DNA of 64,000 nt, taken from JAKFWF01 sp031374115 (GTDB taxonomy: Bacteria > Pseudomonadota > Alphaproteobacteria > Rhizobiales > Hyphomicrobiaceae). A model generated the notes under the pieces. It searched no databases. It had not been told where the DNA came from and was given only the letters and a program-made list of their open reading frames with translations. The DNA lies in contig JANMNO010000111.1 of NCBI GenBank assembly GCA_031374115.1, positions 56,180 through 120,179 on the forward strand, written 5' to 3'. A program made the position numbers and the translations under genes. This document shows positions 44,692 through 53,665 of this stretch, in pieces. Positions within the stretch are counted from its first letter, which is position 1, and the number at the start of each line of letters is the position of its first letter.

Positions 44692-46173
44692 ATGTCGGTG
44701 TTGCAGGACTTGGCGATGGGGTTTGCTGGCGCGCTGACGCCTTGGAATTTGCTGATGTGTTTCGCGGGCGTCCTCGCCGGTCAGCTGGTTGGTGCGCTGC
44801 CGGGTATCGGTCCATCGTCGGCCATCGCTTTGCTGTTGCCGCTGACCTTTGGTTCCGACCCAGTCTCGGCGATTATTCTGTTCGCCGGCATCTATTATGG
44901 CGCGCAGTATGGCGGCACGCTGACCTCGGTGCTGATCAGCGTGCCAGGTGAGCCTTCGAGCGTTATGACCAGCATCGACGGCTATCAAATGGCGCTGCAG
45001 GGCAGGGCGGGCACGGCACTCGGCATTGCCGCGATCGGCTCATTCATTGCCGGCACGATCTCGACTATTGGATTGATGCTGCTGGCGCCACCGATGGCGC
45101 GCGTCGCGCTGTCGTTCGGACCGCCTGAGTATTTTTCGCTCGTTGTGCTGGGCTTGACGGCGCTGGCCGCCGTTGGCGGTTCGGTGCTCAAGGGACTGAC
45201 CACCGGCATGTTCGGGCTATTGCTCAGTACGGTCGGTATCGACCAGCAGACCGGCGTCGCGCGCTTTGCTTTCGATCGCGTCTGGTTGCTCGACGGCGTC
45301 GGCTTCATCGTCTTGACGGTCGCCCTCTATGGTATCGGTGAGGTGCTCTCCAGCGCCGGCAAGCCAACGCCTGCGCCGATCACGAAGGTCGGCAATGTGC
45401 TGCCGTCCCGTACCGAGTGGCAGCAGAGTCGGATGCCTATTCTGCGCGGCACGGTGATCGGCTTCTTCATCGGCGTTTTGCCGGCCACCGGTGCGACGAT
45501 CGCCTCGTTCCTCGCCTACATCGTTGAGAAAAAGGTCGCCAAGGACCCTGCGCGCTTCGGCAAGGGTGCCATTGAAGGCGTCGCCGGACCCGAAGCCTCC
45601 AACAATGCCGCGGCAGCCGGCGCCATGGTGCCGATGCTGGCGCTCGGCGTGCCAGGCTCAGGCACAACGGCGATCATTCTCGGCGCACTGATCATGTTCG
45701 GTATCCGGCCGGGACCGGAACTGTTCGATAAAAACGCGGCGTTAGTTTGGACCGTGATCGCCTCAATGTATATTGGTAACGTCATGCTGCTGATCATGAA
45801 CCTGCCACTCGCCGGTCTGTTCGCGCAGCTACTGCGCGTGCCCTACGCATGGCTCTACCCACCGATCCTGGCGTTGTGCGTGGCGGGCGTTTATTCGCAG
45901 GCAAGCTCGATCGAGGACGTGTGGATGCTTGTCGCCTTCGGCGCGCTCGGCTGGGCGATGATGCGCTATGAATGGCCGGCGGCGCCGCTGATCCTCGGGC
46001 TCGTGCTCGGTACGATCTTCGAAAATTCGCTGCGGCAGTCGATGACGCTGTCGCACGGCAGCGTCGGCATTTTCTTCACGCGCCCGATCTCTGCGTTCCT
46101 GCTGGCTTGCGCCGCCATCGCTGTCACGGCGCCGTCGCTGCTCGCAACCGCTCAGCGGCGGCGGTCGGGTTGA
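44692..46173 (+). CDS. tctA: Tripartite tricarboxylate transporter large permease TctA
   Basis: 493 residues with about 11-12 membrane helices. TctA signatures: GQLVGALPGIGPSSAIALLLPLTF, the matching second-half loop IGVLPATGATIASFLAYIVEKK, GVAGPEASNNAAAAGAMVPML and GVPGSGTTAIILGALI. These are the two re-entrant loops of the transport site. It forms the transporter with TctB and is fed by TctC. Confidence 0.95.
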   Translation: MSVLQDLAMGFAGALTPWNLLMCFAGVLAGQLVGALPGIGPSSAIALLLPLTFGSDPVSAIILFAGIYYGAQYGGTLTSVLISVPGEPSSVMTSIDGYQMALQGRAGTALGIAAIGSFIAGTISTIGLMLLAPPMARVALSFGPPEYFSLVVLGLTALAAVGGSVLKGLTTGMFGLLLSTVGIDQQTGVARFAFDRVWLLDGVGFIVLTVALYGIGEVLSSAGKPTPAPITKVGNVLPSRTEWQQSRMPILRGTVIGFFIGVLPATGATIASFLAYIVEKKVAKDPARFGKGAIEGVAGPEASNNAAAAGAMVPMLALGVPGSGTTAIILGALIMFGIRPGPELFDKNAALVWTVIASMYIGNVMLLIMNLPLAGLFAQLLRVPYAWLYPPILALCVAGVYSQASSIEDVWMLVAFGALGWAMMRYEWPAAPLILGLVLGTIFENSLRQSMTLSHGSVGIFFTRPISAFLLACAAIAVTAPSLLATAQRRRSG

Positions 46174-46598
46174 GAGGTGGGTTGGTTGGCCACCGACTCG
46201 GCCGCACGTGGTACGGACATCGGTCGCACCGTCGTTCGCCTGACAGCCGCCGAATGGAACGAAAGCGGTCAGCCAAGAAGAACGTCACTCATCGATGGCG
46301 CACAGCGTCCTTCTTACAATTAACTGCGCGGGCGGCGCGAATACTGATACGACGTTCAAAGTTGCGGCAGCACCATAACAGAAACCAGTGCGCGGGCGTT
46401 TTCGCCTCGCAATAGTGCTGAATTGGAAACAGCGTAAGGCGCTTGCGCCAGTTTTGCTGTCGCAGGTGGCAACGATGCTTGCCACATACATAGCGAATCA
46501 CAGATCAATGAATCTGCATCAGTCGCTTTTGGCATGTAACCGTCTGATCGCAATATCAATGGCGACCCAGAAACTTTGCATTGAAAGTGGACAGGCAG
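46174..46598. other. Intergenic region with a small hairpin
   Basis: 425 bases between tctA and the BcsS-like gene. A perfect hairpin, GTGGCAA (46466-46472) and TTGCCAC (46479-46485) with a 6-base loop, lies 114 bases before the next start. Short open frames on either strand have no recognisable protein content. Confidence 0.5.
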
Positions 46599-47366
46599 AT
46601 GACGCGCTCTCTTCTCAAGACCATCGGCGGTATAGGGCTAGCATTTATCGGCGTGTGCTCACCGGCGTTTGCCGGTGATGGGGACGTTGGACCCGAGCAC
46701 AAACCCAGCTGGCTGGTCACTTACTCCGGCGTCGATTTCGCCAAGGATTCCAGCTATTTCTACACCGGTGCCATTGTCTCATTGAACCGCGATCTCTCGC
46801 GGAGCGGTCTCGTGTTAGCCGCCTATTCGGGATACGCGGCCTATCAGTACGACAGCACAGCAGTGGCTGGCGGAAAAGTCGACGGTGATGGTATCGCGCT
46901 TTCCGCGATGTTGGGCTATTTGTTCGTTCGACCCGGCGCTGCCGTTGGCCTCTATGCGGGTCTAGACTATCAAAACCACGATCTGACGCCAAAAGATCCT
47001 ACCAGCGCTGTGTCCGGGGACGAGGTGGGTTTTCGGATCGGTGGGGATGTGCGCCTTACAGGACCACAGCATTATGCCTCGATTGAAGGCTATTACTCGA
47101 CGGCGTTCGACTCCTATTGGTCCCGGGCCCGTGTCGGTGGCAATTTGGGTCACATCATCATCGGGCCGGAGGCTTTGGCTCTTGGCAATGCCGGATTCGA
47201 TGCCCAGCGTGTTGGCGCCTTCGCCATGACCAAGCTCCACCTAAACGCGCACACTCCGATTGAATTGACGGTGAGCGGTGGTTATCAGTTCGTGAACGAC
47301 CAGGGGTCAGGTTCGTCAGGCGGCGAAGGTGCTTACGGCGCCTTGAACGTTACGTTCGTTTACTGA
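46599..47366 (+). CDS. BcsS-like outer membrane protein linked to cellulose/exopolysaccharide synthesis
   Basis: 255 residues from ATG 46599 with a Sec signal (LLKTIGGIGLAFIGVCSPAFA). The mature part is rich in alternating strands with aromatic ends, e.g. LVTYSGVDFAKDSSYFYTGAIV, AAYSGYAAYQYD, GYYSTAFDSYWSRARVGGNL, and ends in the beta-barrel type ...VTFVY with a terminal aromatic. The pattern fits BcsS proteins found near cellulose or related polysaccharide genes in alphaproteobacteria; it is probably an outer membrane barrel. The convergent polysaccharide synthase gene supports this. No bcsA is present in the window. Confidence 0.68.
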   Translation: MTRSLLKTIGGIGLAFIGVCSPAFAGDGDVGPEHKPSWLVTYSGVDFAKDSSYFYTGAIVSLNRDLSRSGLVLAAYSGYAAYQYDSTAVAGGKVDGDGIALSAMLGYLFVRPGAAVGLYAGLDYQNHDLTPKDPTSAVSGDEVGFRIGGDVRLTGPQHYASIEGYYSTAFDSYWSRARVGGNLGHIIIGPEALALGNAGFDAQRVGAFAMTKLHLNAHTPIELTVSGGYQFVNDQGSGSSGGEGAYGALNVTFVY

Positions 47367-47412
47367 GACTGAGACGTCGCCAAACGGCTGATCTCTCTCG
47401 GCGCCGTCCCCG

Positions 47413-50400
47413 CTATTCGGCGGGTGCCGGCGCGTGAGCAGTCCCGAGAGCGAAGTTTGACTGCGTTTCGGACAACCCCCGGCGCCGAGCCTTACCCCAC
47501 ATCGTGAGCTCACCTCGCAACACCGCCAGCAAGGTCCGCAGTGAGATCCAGAAGATGAGCTGGCGATAGCAAAACCGCTGAATGAAACTCAGCGGCAGTA
47601 GGCGCCAGTTGCCGGGCCGCCCGTGCAGGTAGACGGCGATAGCCGCGAACGCGAGCTCAAGACCCTGGAACAAGGCCCAATAACCAAGGATCTCGATTGT
47701 GCGCTCCGACACCGCGTCGCCGCTATGATGCGCGTAGCTCCAGCCGTCTGACACAATCGCCGCCAATAACATCATATCCATGACGGGCGAAATCAGTGTG
47801 AAAAGGAATTGGAAGACTATGATGTTAGGAATCGTCATGGCCTTGAGACCCCATGCGCCCTTCTGGAAGTAAACCCCGGCGTGCTTGAAGGCGACCTGCA
47901 GCGTGCCAAACATCCAGCGGAAGCGTTGCTTGTTGAAGTCGCGGACCGTATCTGGAGCTTCGGTTACGGCAATCGCATTTGGCTCGTTGACGACGAGCCA
48001 ACCGGCACGCTCCAAGCTTAAAGTGAGGTCGGCATCCTCGGCGCACGTGTCGATACCGTACATTCCGACGTCGACGATCGCCTTGCGTCGCCACGCACCG
48101 ATCGCACCCGCTACCACGCCAATGCCATTGACAAGCGCGAACGCGCGTCGGTCCATGTTTTGCGCCGTTATGTACTCAAGCGCCTGAAAACGGGACAGAA
48201 GACTGGAGCGATTGCCAACGGTCACGACACCCGCGACAGCGCCAACACGTTCGTTGCCAAAGGGAAGCATCAGATTGTCGATCGCAAGGGGCGCGAGGCG
48301 CGTGTCTGCATCAATGCACACGACAATGTCTACATCTGTTGCAAGGATCGCATGGTTGAGAGCGGTCGACTTTCCCCCATTTTCTTTGACCAGAAGCCGC
48401 ACTCGAGGTTCGGCAGAGAAACGTTCGCGGACGACGGCGCAGGTGCGATCCGTCGACCCGTCATCCACGACTAGGATCTCGAAGTCCCGGCGTTTGGACT
48501 GCAGGAGAGCGTGTATGCATTCGGCTATGACACGCTCCTCATTGTAGGCCGGAACGATGACGGCGAGGCTGAGTTTGCTTGACAGGGTGGGATCGATTGG
48601 CCGCTCATGCCGCCTCTGCCAACACGCCATCATGGCAATCGTGAGCAGCCTTACCACGCCCAGCACGATGCCAATGAGAAAGAGCGCATTCATGATATCG
48701 ATGAACAGCTGCGCCAGTGAAATGCCAACGTCGTTGACGGCCGGCGTATAGTCGTTGCTGCTCGTAAGTTGCGGCATGATTTCGTTGCGTGACAGGCCCA
48801 GAAGTTCGTGGACCGTGACGAAACGAAAGCCTTTGGTGCGCAACTGTTCGATGATGCGTGGGAGTGCCTCGACAGTCTGCGAGCGGTCGCCCCCCCCGTC
48901 GTGAAGTAGCACGATATTGCCGATCTGCCTGGACGCGTACTCCACAGTTCGGTTGAGGATCTCGTCGGCACCGGGACGGCCCCAGTCCAGCGGGTCGATT
49001 TTCTGCCCAATCGTGATGTAACCGAGGGCAGCGGAGGCCTGCAGAGTGCGCGCTTGAAGCTGGGTCTCCGGCTCGATGTCCTTGACGAACGGCGGACGGA
49101 AAAGAACGCTGCGAATGCCGAGCTTGGACTCGAACACACGCTGTGTGGCATTGAGCTCGAGGTCCAACTGCACATTTGATATCTTGCTCAGGTCGGGGTG
49201 GGTGAAGGTGTGGTTGCCGACGTCGTGACCGTCGCCATAGATGCGCTTCAGGATATCCGGCCTGATGGCTGATGCGGTGCCGACCACGAAGAAGCTCGCT
49301 TTGACATCTAGCTTCTTCAGGATATCGAGAATCGCAGGCGTAAACGATTGTGTCGGCCCGTCATCGAAGGTCAGCGCGACAACCTTCTCGCTGTTGAAGC
49401 CGCTGCGGGAAATCATCATCGATTGCGGGCCCGCCACGATCGACTGATCGGTAATTAGGTTGTGCTCGACGAGATGCTTGACCTCCCGCCTGCCAACCTG
49501 AGCCTGGCCCATGAATTTGAGGATCTCGCCCTTTCCGCGATAGGTAACGCCCGGACCGGGGTCGAGAGTTCCGATCGCGGAAGCGGCGGCCTGATTGGGC
49601 GCACTGCCGCGGCCGAGCGTCGACCACACCGTGGGATCCTCGGTGCCGAGCCGCCAAAGTGCAATTCCGGCGGGCTCCATAGCCAGAGCAGCTGCAATCT
49701 GGTTAAACATGGTGACGCCGTCGAGCATCCAGATCGTGTGCGCCTCGCCGCTGGATTGCTCGCTGTAAGAGAACGTAGCGTTCAGCGTGGCTCCGTCAAA
49801 TGCCAGTTTGGCGCCGGAGCGATCGAGAATGTCCCAGGCTTCTCGGATCGAGATGACGGTGCCTTCACCGGAGCTGCTCCAGTCGATGGCGTATGAACCG
49901 ATCGCGACGACGAGCTTGTCGCCAGATGCTTTCTCGAAGCGCCGATCGAGCAGCGCCTCGAACCACCCCTGGGCGGCGACCGGGCCGGTGCTTTCGTGCG
50001 CGGCGTGTTGATCGTAGGCAAGCAGGATCAACTGATCGGCAGCCTCGACCAAATCCAGATAATTGGCCGGCTGCTCGTAGGCCGGCAGCACCACGAGCAC
50101 CTTCTGCTGGCTTGGCTGCAAGGCTGTCTTCAGCTCTATCACGAGATCGACAAGATGGACCTGATCCTCGGTGGGAACACCTTTGAAATCGATCGCGATA
50201 CCGGCAAAGCGACCGTTGGCAAGATAGGTCTGCATATTGACGATCAGGCCAGCGCGCGCCTCCTTCGATCTCAACATTCGACCTGCTGCCTCGCCGTGCC
50301 ATTCGTTCGTGCTCGGATTGAAATTATTGATGACGGGAATAACCTGAAGGTGCGGTGCGTTCGCAGCCAACCAGACGCCGACAAACTTCTGCTCGCGCGC

Positions 50401-50814
50401 GTCATCGGGGGAAATGCCACCGCTCTCATCGACGAGGTGCAGCCATTCGGGCAGTAGGACATCGAGTTGATCGGCATGACTGCGCAGGGACAAGAAGCTG
50501 TTCCTGTCCCAGTTGGTATAGAAGGCGAACCGTGGAATTTTGGAGTTGTCCATGTTGGCGCGCGACCGCGGATGAGACAGATCCAATACTGGGCTGGACC
50601 GGGCTGTCCGGCGCTTGTTGTCAGTCAGCGCGGGCAAAAATTCTTGCTCGAGCGAGAGTGGGACCGAGGGCAGGGCCGGCGACGTCGTGGTGCTCACGAG
50701 GAAGACCGAGACGATCACACCGAGCGCGACAAGGATCACGGCGAGAAGACAGGTGACCCACAACGAGCGTCGCCCGGTCGGATCGAAGAACACCTGATTG
50801 CTTTGCGAAGCCAT
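47413..50814 (-). CDS. Three-domain membrane protein: GH18-like, NodB polysaccharide deacetylase, processive GT2 glycosyltransferase
   Basis: 1133 residues. One membrane helix (about 18-41), then a periplasmic GH18-like barrel (about 90-400) whose DxxDxDxE motif reads FAGIAIDFK: only Asp209 remains and the catalytic Glu is Lys211. A CE4 deacetylase (about 475-690) is intact: TFDDGP, HTFTH, RPPF, DPLDW, LLHDGGG. A helix near 715-740 leads to a cytoplasmic GT2 domain (about 748-985) with VDDGSTD, CIDADTRL, CAEDADL and QRFRW, the set for processive synthesis, then further helices. It likely makes and deacetylates an amino-sugar polymer, as PgaC plus PgaB do in separate chains. Confidence 0.88.
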   Translation of the reverse strand: MASQSNQVFFDPTGRRSLWVTCLLAVILVALGVIVSVFLVSTTTSPALPSVPLSLEQEFLPALTDNKRRTARSSPVLDLSHPRSRANMDNSKIPRFAFYTNWDRNSFLSLRSHADQLDVLLPEWLHLVDESGGISPDDAREQKFVGVWLAANAPHLQVIPVINNFNPSTNEWHGEAAGRMLRSKEARAGLIVNMQTYLANGRFAGIAIDFKGVPTEDQVHLVDLVIELKTALQPSQQKVLVVLPAYEQPANYLDLVEAADQLILLAYDQHAAHESTGPVAAQGWFEALLDRRFEKASGDKLVVAIGSYAIDWSSSGEGTVISIREAWDILDRSGAKLAFDGATLNATFSYSEQSSGEAHTIWMLDGVTMFNQIAAALAMEPAGIALWRLGTEDPTVWSTLGRGSAPNQAAASAIGTLDPGPGVTYRGKGEILKFMGQAQVGRREVKHLVEHNLITDQSIVAGPQSMMISRSGFNSEKVVALTFDDGPTQSFTPAILDILKKLDVKASFFVVGTASAIRPDILKRIYGDGHDVGNHTFTHPDLSKISNVQLDLELNATQRVFESKLGIRSVLFRPPFVKDIEPETQLQARTLQASAALGYITIGQKIDPLDWGRPGADEILNRTVEYASRQIGNIVLLHDGGGDRSQTVEALPRIIEQLRTKGFRFVTVHELLGLSRNEIMPQLTSSNDYTPAVNDVGISLAQLFIDIMNALFLIGIVLGVVRLLTIAMMACWQRRHERPIDPTLSSKLSLAVIVPAYNEERVIAECIHALLQSKRRDFEILVVDDGSTDRTCAVVRERFSAEPRVRLLVKENGGKSTALNHAILATDVDIVVCIDADTRLAPLAIDNLMLPFGNERVGAVAGVVTVGNRSSLLSRFQALEYITAQNMDRRAFALVNGIGVVAGAIGAWRRKAIVDVGMYGIDTCAEDADLTLSLERAGWLVVNEPNAIAVTEAPDTVRDFNKQRFRWMFGTLQVAFKHAGVYFQKGAWGLKAMTIPNIIVFQFLFTLISPVMDMMLLAAIVSDGWSYAHHSGDAVSERTIEILGYWALFQGLELAFAAIAVYLHGRPGNWRLLPLSFIQRFCYRQLIFWISLRTLLAVLRGELTMWGKARRRGLSETQSNFALGTAHAPAPAE

Positions 50815-51095
50815 CCGACTATGCGATCCTCGACCAGTTGCTTGCGGTTCACCGCTGGCAAGGAAAGGGAGGCGTCCGGCTCATCGGATCATCCATTTCT
50901 GCCAGTCAAAGTGGGATGCAAGTTCACAACCAGTTAGGGATGTCGGCTGAGCCTTTTCCCGTTAGCCTTAATGCTTGGGCCAAACGGTCAGGTGATGCAG
51001 CAGCGGCGCCTGAATGGGCGTGCGCAGGGACAACTCGCGCCAGAACTCATACTCGACGCGGCCATCGCGGCGACACGAACGCCACCGTAGCGGGG

Positions 51096-52355
51096 CTACA
51101 CTTTCAAAGTGGCGAGCGGCTTATGCCCGGCAATTATACTGGCGATCGACGCGAGTACCGCCGCATTGGTATTGACATCGGTGATACGGGGGCACTTGCC
51201 AGTGGTTTCGTAGACTCCGGGAGCGAATCCGCGGCTGCCGGAGCGCGCCTTAGACCAGATGTGCTCACGTAACTTCAGAGCATAATCATCACCGGTTGCG
51301 GCCAGGCACATATAAGCGGCCTTGGTGTTGACCATGCGATAGGTGTCGGCGAACGACTTGGTCGACCAGAGGTCGTCCGTCACTACCGAGTGCACGGGCC
51401 AGCGATACCAACCCTCGGCTTTGGGATTGTACCCCTGATAGGTGAACCAGGGTTTCTTGTCGATAGGAGCCTCGGAAACACAGGTAAGCAGGCCTGTTTC
51501 CTCGAAGCGCTCGCGCTGAGCCGCATAGAGGGTTTCCGCCAGTATCTGCGATTGCGCCGAGTGTCCGAGCTCGATCGCCTCATTCAAACTGGGCTCTGAG
51601 GCAATCGCCCCAATTTTCGCCACGTGGGCCAGAAACGCGTTACGCGCTTCGGTGTCCTCCGGATTGACGTGCGCCTTGTAACCGGTTGCGACCTCGATGT
51701 CCCAGAGCCTATGGGCCCTGGCGATGTAGTAAATATAGTTGTGGCACTCGCTCTTGATGCGTTTGGTCGACTTCACATCGTGTGGCGCTCCTTCCACCAC
51801 TACACCGCCGAGGTCCCATCTGGCCACGAGCTTGCTCGCGTCATGGGCGCCGCCCGTTGCCTTATCCAGAATATGAAGTGCAACGAGCAGGCGACCAGTA
51901 TCGGTAGCATCGTAGCCGGGCTCGACGAAGCGACCGTCCGTGATGCTGGTGCGGTAGTTGGGAAGCACCAGCTTGCCCCAACGAAACTCGGAGCGCTTCA
52001 TGAAGGCTACAACCGTCGTTACGCGCTCGTCGAACTCCTTGGCCTCGATCAGTCCGATCGAGAGGGCGGAGACATAAGCAAGGATGATCGATCCCATATC
52101 CCACATGGTCAAGCTGTCGTAGCTGCCATAACTGTCGCCCTCGGGCCAGACAGCCGCTGGCACCAGGCCTCTCCTTGGACCACGACCAGTGCCTGCGAAG
52201 TACCGCCACGCCTCCCCGGCGTCCCTTTTGAGGTCGGCCAACGACAGTTGCATAGCTTGATCCGTTCCCATAGCGAGGGAGCCACGCGTGCCAGCGGCAA
52301 GCCCTCCCGTGAACAGAAGGGCAATCCCGATTGCCTCGCGACGAGACATAGTCAT
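51096..52355 (-). CDS. DUF3131 domain protein, exported
   Basis: 419 residues from ATG 52355 (AGGTG upstream); the longer frame beyond it is not convincing. The N-terminus TMSRREAIGIALLFTGGLAAG is Tat-like. The mature part matches the DUF3131 pattern: YGSYDSLTMWDMGSIILAYVSAL, RWGKLVLPNYRTS, GYDATDTGRLLVAL, and PYDLWST-like DDLWSTKSFADTY. The alpha/alpha-toroid look suggests a glycan-active protein. DUF3131 genes often lie near cellulose or other exopolysaccharide genes. It is 281 bases upstream of the synthase gene on the same strand and may be in the same operon. Confidence 0.75.
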   Translation of the reverse strand: MTMSRREAIGIALLFTGGLAAGTRGSLAMGTDQAMQLSLADLKRDAGEAWRYFAGTGRGPRRGLVPAAVWPEGDSYGSYDSLTMWDMGSIILAYVSALSIGLIEAKEFDERVTTVVAFMKRSEFRWGKLVLPNYRTSITDGRFVEPGYDATDTGRLLVALHILDKATGGAHDASKLVARWDLGGVVVEGAPHDVKSTKRIKSECHNYIYYIARAHRLWDIEVATGYKAHVNPEDTEARNAFLAHVAKIGAIASEPSLNEAIELGHSAQSQILAETLYAAQRERFEETGLLTCVSEAPIDKKPWFTYQGYNPKAEGWYRWPVHSVVTDDLWSTKSFADTYRMVNTKAAYMCLAATGDDYALKLREHIWSKARSGSRGFAPGVYETTGKCPRITDVNTNAAVLASIASIIAGHKPLATLKV

Positions 52356-52755
52356 TGTGTCACCTGTACCATTGACGCACGAACATTCCGACGCCGATCC
52401 GACGTTCAGCTTAGTTTGCATGTTGCATGCCGACCGTTGGGCCGGACCAGGTTTGGCGGTAGCGCCGATGATGCGTTTACCGTCATTGCCCCATCGCTGC
52501 CGGGCTATGGCCTGTCCTTCAGGCCGAACCAGAAGCGCTTCAGCATCACCGAAATTGCCGATTGTCTTGCCGATCTGATGGTCAAAGTGCTCGGCCACAC
52601 GAAATTCGCCGCTCAGGGCGGTGACTGGGGGGCCTTCACCTGCTCAGCGCTTGGCAAGCCCACAGGTCGACTTCTGCCTGAAAAATCGAGCGACCGGCCC
52701 CGATCGCCCTTGGCAACGCCACCAGTGAGACCGATCGTTCGATCAGGCCCAGTTG
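52356..52755. other. Intergenic region with a decayed epoxide hydrolase fragment
   Basis: 400 bases between the DUF3131 gene and the end of the TetR gene. The middle holds an epoxide hydrolase remnant (52467-52655). The rest shows nothing recognisable. Confidence 0.55.
52467..52655 (+). pseudogene. Internal fragment of an epoxide hydrolase
   Basis: The frame reads DDAFTVIAPSLPGYGLSF, then ITEIADCLADLMVKVLGHTK and FAAQGGDWGAFTCSALG. This is the central part of an epoxide hydrolase of the alpha/beta-hydrolase fold: FxVIAPSLPGYGxS, and the nucleophile elbow GGDWG. The upstream HGxP oxyanion motif, the cap and the catalytic His part are missing, and upstream and downstream sequence in this frame is unrelated. 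It is a remnant of a lost gene. Confidence 0.65.
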
Positions 52756-53397
52756 TCACACAGGCTCCAGAGATAGCGGATGTGGTCTCGGCCTTGGTAC
52801 CAATCCCTTGCAGAACAGGTCAAGGAACGCATCGATGATGTGCTCGGCAGAGTATTCGCCGTCGGCGCGAAACCAAACCGGGATCCAGTTGACGACACCC
52901 ATCGCGAATAGCTTGGCGATCTTCGGATCGCACTCGATGATGCTGCCATCGCGGATGCCTTTCTTGAACAGCATGTCGGTCGCGTGACTGATCTTGGAGC
53001 GGCGCTTGACGACCTTGGCTCGACACTCCGGTGTGAGCGAGTTGACGTCGCTCAGCACTGCCAAATTGCCGAGTTCTCCGAATGCGCCCTGCATGTAGCG
53101 GCGTAGGTAGATCTCCAATTTCTCTAGGCCGCTCCCTTCATGCTTCCGCGCGAGCGCCAAGCCGGCTTCGCCGTGCTGCATCGAGATCACATGGCATTCG
53201 TAGAGGATCTCCTGCTTGCTGCGGAAATACTGGTAGAGCGTTGCCTTCGACACGTTGAGGACGGCGGCCACGTCATCCATCGACGTGTTGGAAAAGCCCT
53301 CGCGGCCGAACGCGGCCGCAGCGACCCTCAAGACGGCGTCACGCTTGCGGCGACGCTGGTCGGACCGGTCGAACGCGTTCAGGTCGCCGGCCGTCAT
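52756..53397 (-). CDS. TetR family transcriptional regulator
   Basis: 213 residues from ATG 53397; the frame continues to 53532 but that part lacks homology. The N-terminal HTH reads RDAVLRVAAAAFGREGFSNTSMDDVAAVLNVSKATLYQYFRSKQEILYE, standard for TetR. The C-terminal domain has a TetR_C-type end. It is divergent from the acyl-CoA ligase gene, so it probably represses that operon until an acyl-CoA or organic acid binds. An inverted repeat at 53629-53652 is a candidate operator. Confidence 0.87.
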   Translation of the reverse strand: MTAGDLNAFDRSDQRRRKRDAVLRVAAAAFGREGFSNTSMDDVAAVLNVSKATLYQYFRSKQEILYECHVISMQHGEAGLALARKHEGSGLEKLEIYLRRYMQGAFGELGNLAVLSDVNSLTPECRAKVVKRRSKISHATDMLFKKGIRDGSIIECDPKIAKLFAMGVVNWIPVWFRADGEYSAEHIIDAFLDLFCKGLVPRPRPHPLSLEPV

Positions 53398-53628
53398 CTC
53401 ATCGCGTTGTGTCACGGCTGTCCGCTCCGATTGATCGTGACGCAGTGCGGCGTCGTGCATGTCCGCAACGGCCGGCACGCGTGACTGGCAAGTCGAACGT
53501 CGCCCTGCGGCGACCGCGCCTTGTGATCCCATGCATTATAAGCACCGCTCCGATGCGACCTCGATGGCTCTCGGTGCCGCTTTTCGGGTTGTCGTCGACA
53601 CCGCATTGGCTACTGTAACTCAAAAATA

Positions 53629-53652
53629 AGAAAACTGACTGGCAAGTTTTCT
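53629..53652. promoter_or_regulatory. Candidate TetR operator
   Basis: AGAAAACT (53629-53636) and AGTTTTCT (53645-53652) are perfect 8-base inverted arms with an 8-base spacer GACTGGCA. The site ends two bases before the GGAGGA ribosome site of the ligase gene (ATG 53666). Location in the divergent region next to a TetR gene makes it a good operator candidate. Confidence 0.55.
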
Positions 53653-53665
53653 GCGGAGGAGCGCC

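Noticed and set aside
46466..46485. Rho-independent terminator of tctA
   Set aside because: The hairpin is about 290 bases after the tctA stop and is not followed by a T-run.
50815..51095. Minus-strand peptide ending LRTPIQAPLLHHLTVWPKH in the gap between the DUF3131 and synthase genes
   Set aside because: It looks protein-like but has no start, no continuous upstream frame and no family I can name; it could be chance.
51624..52838. A 404-codon plus-strand open frame opposite the DUF3131 gene
   Set aside because: Most of it is antisense to a well-supported gene. Only the stretch 52467-52655 has protein homology (epoxide hydrolase fragment), which is listed separately.
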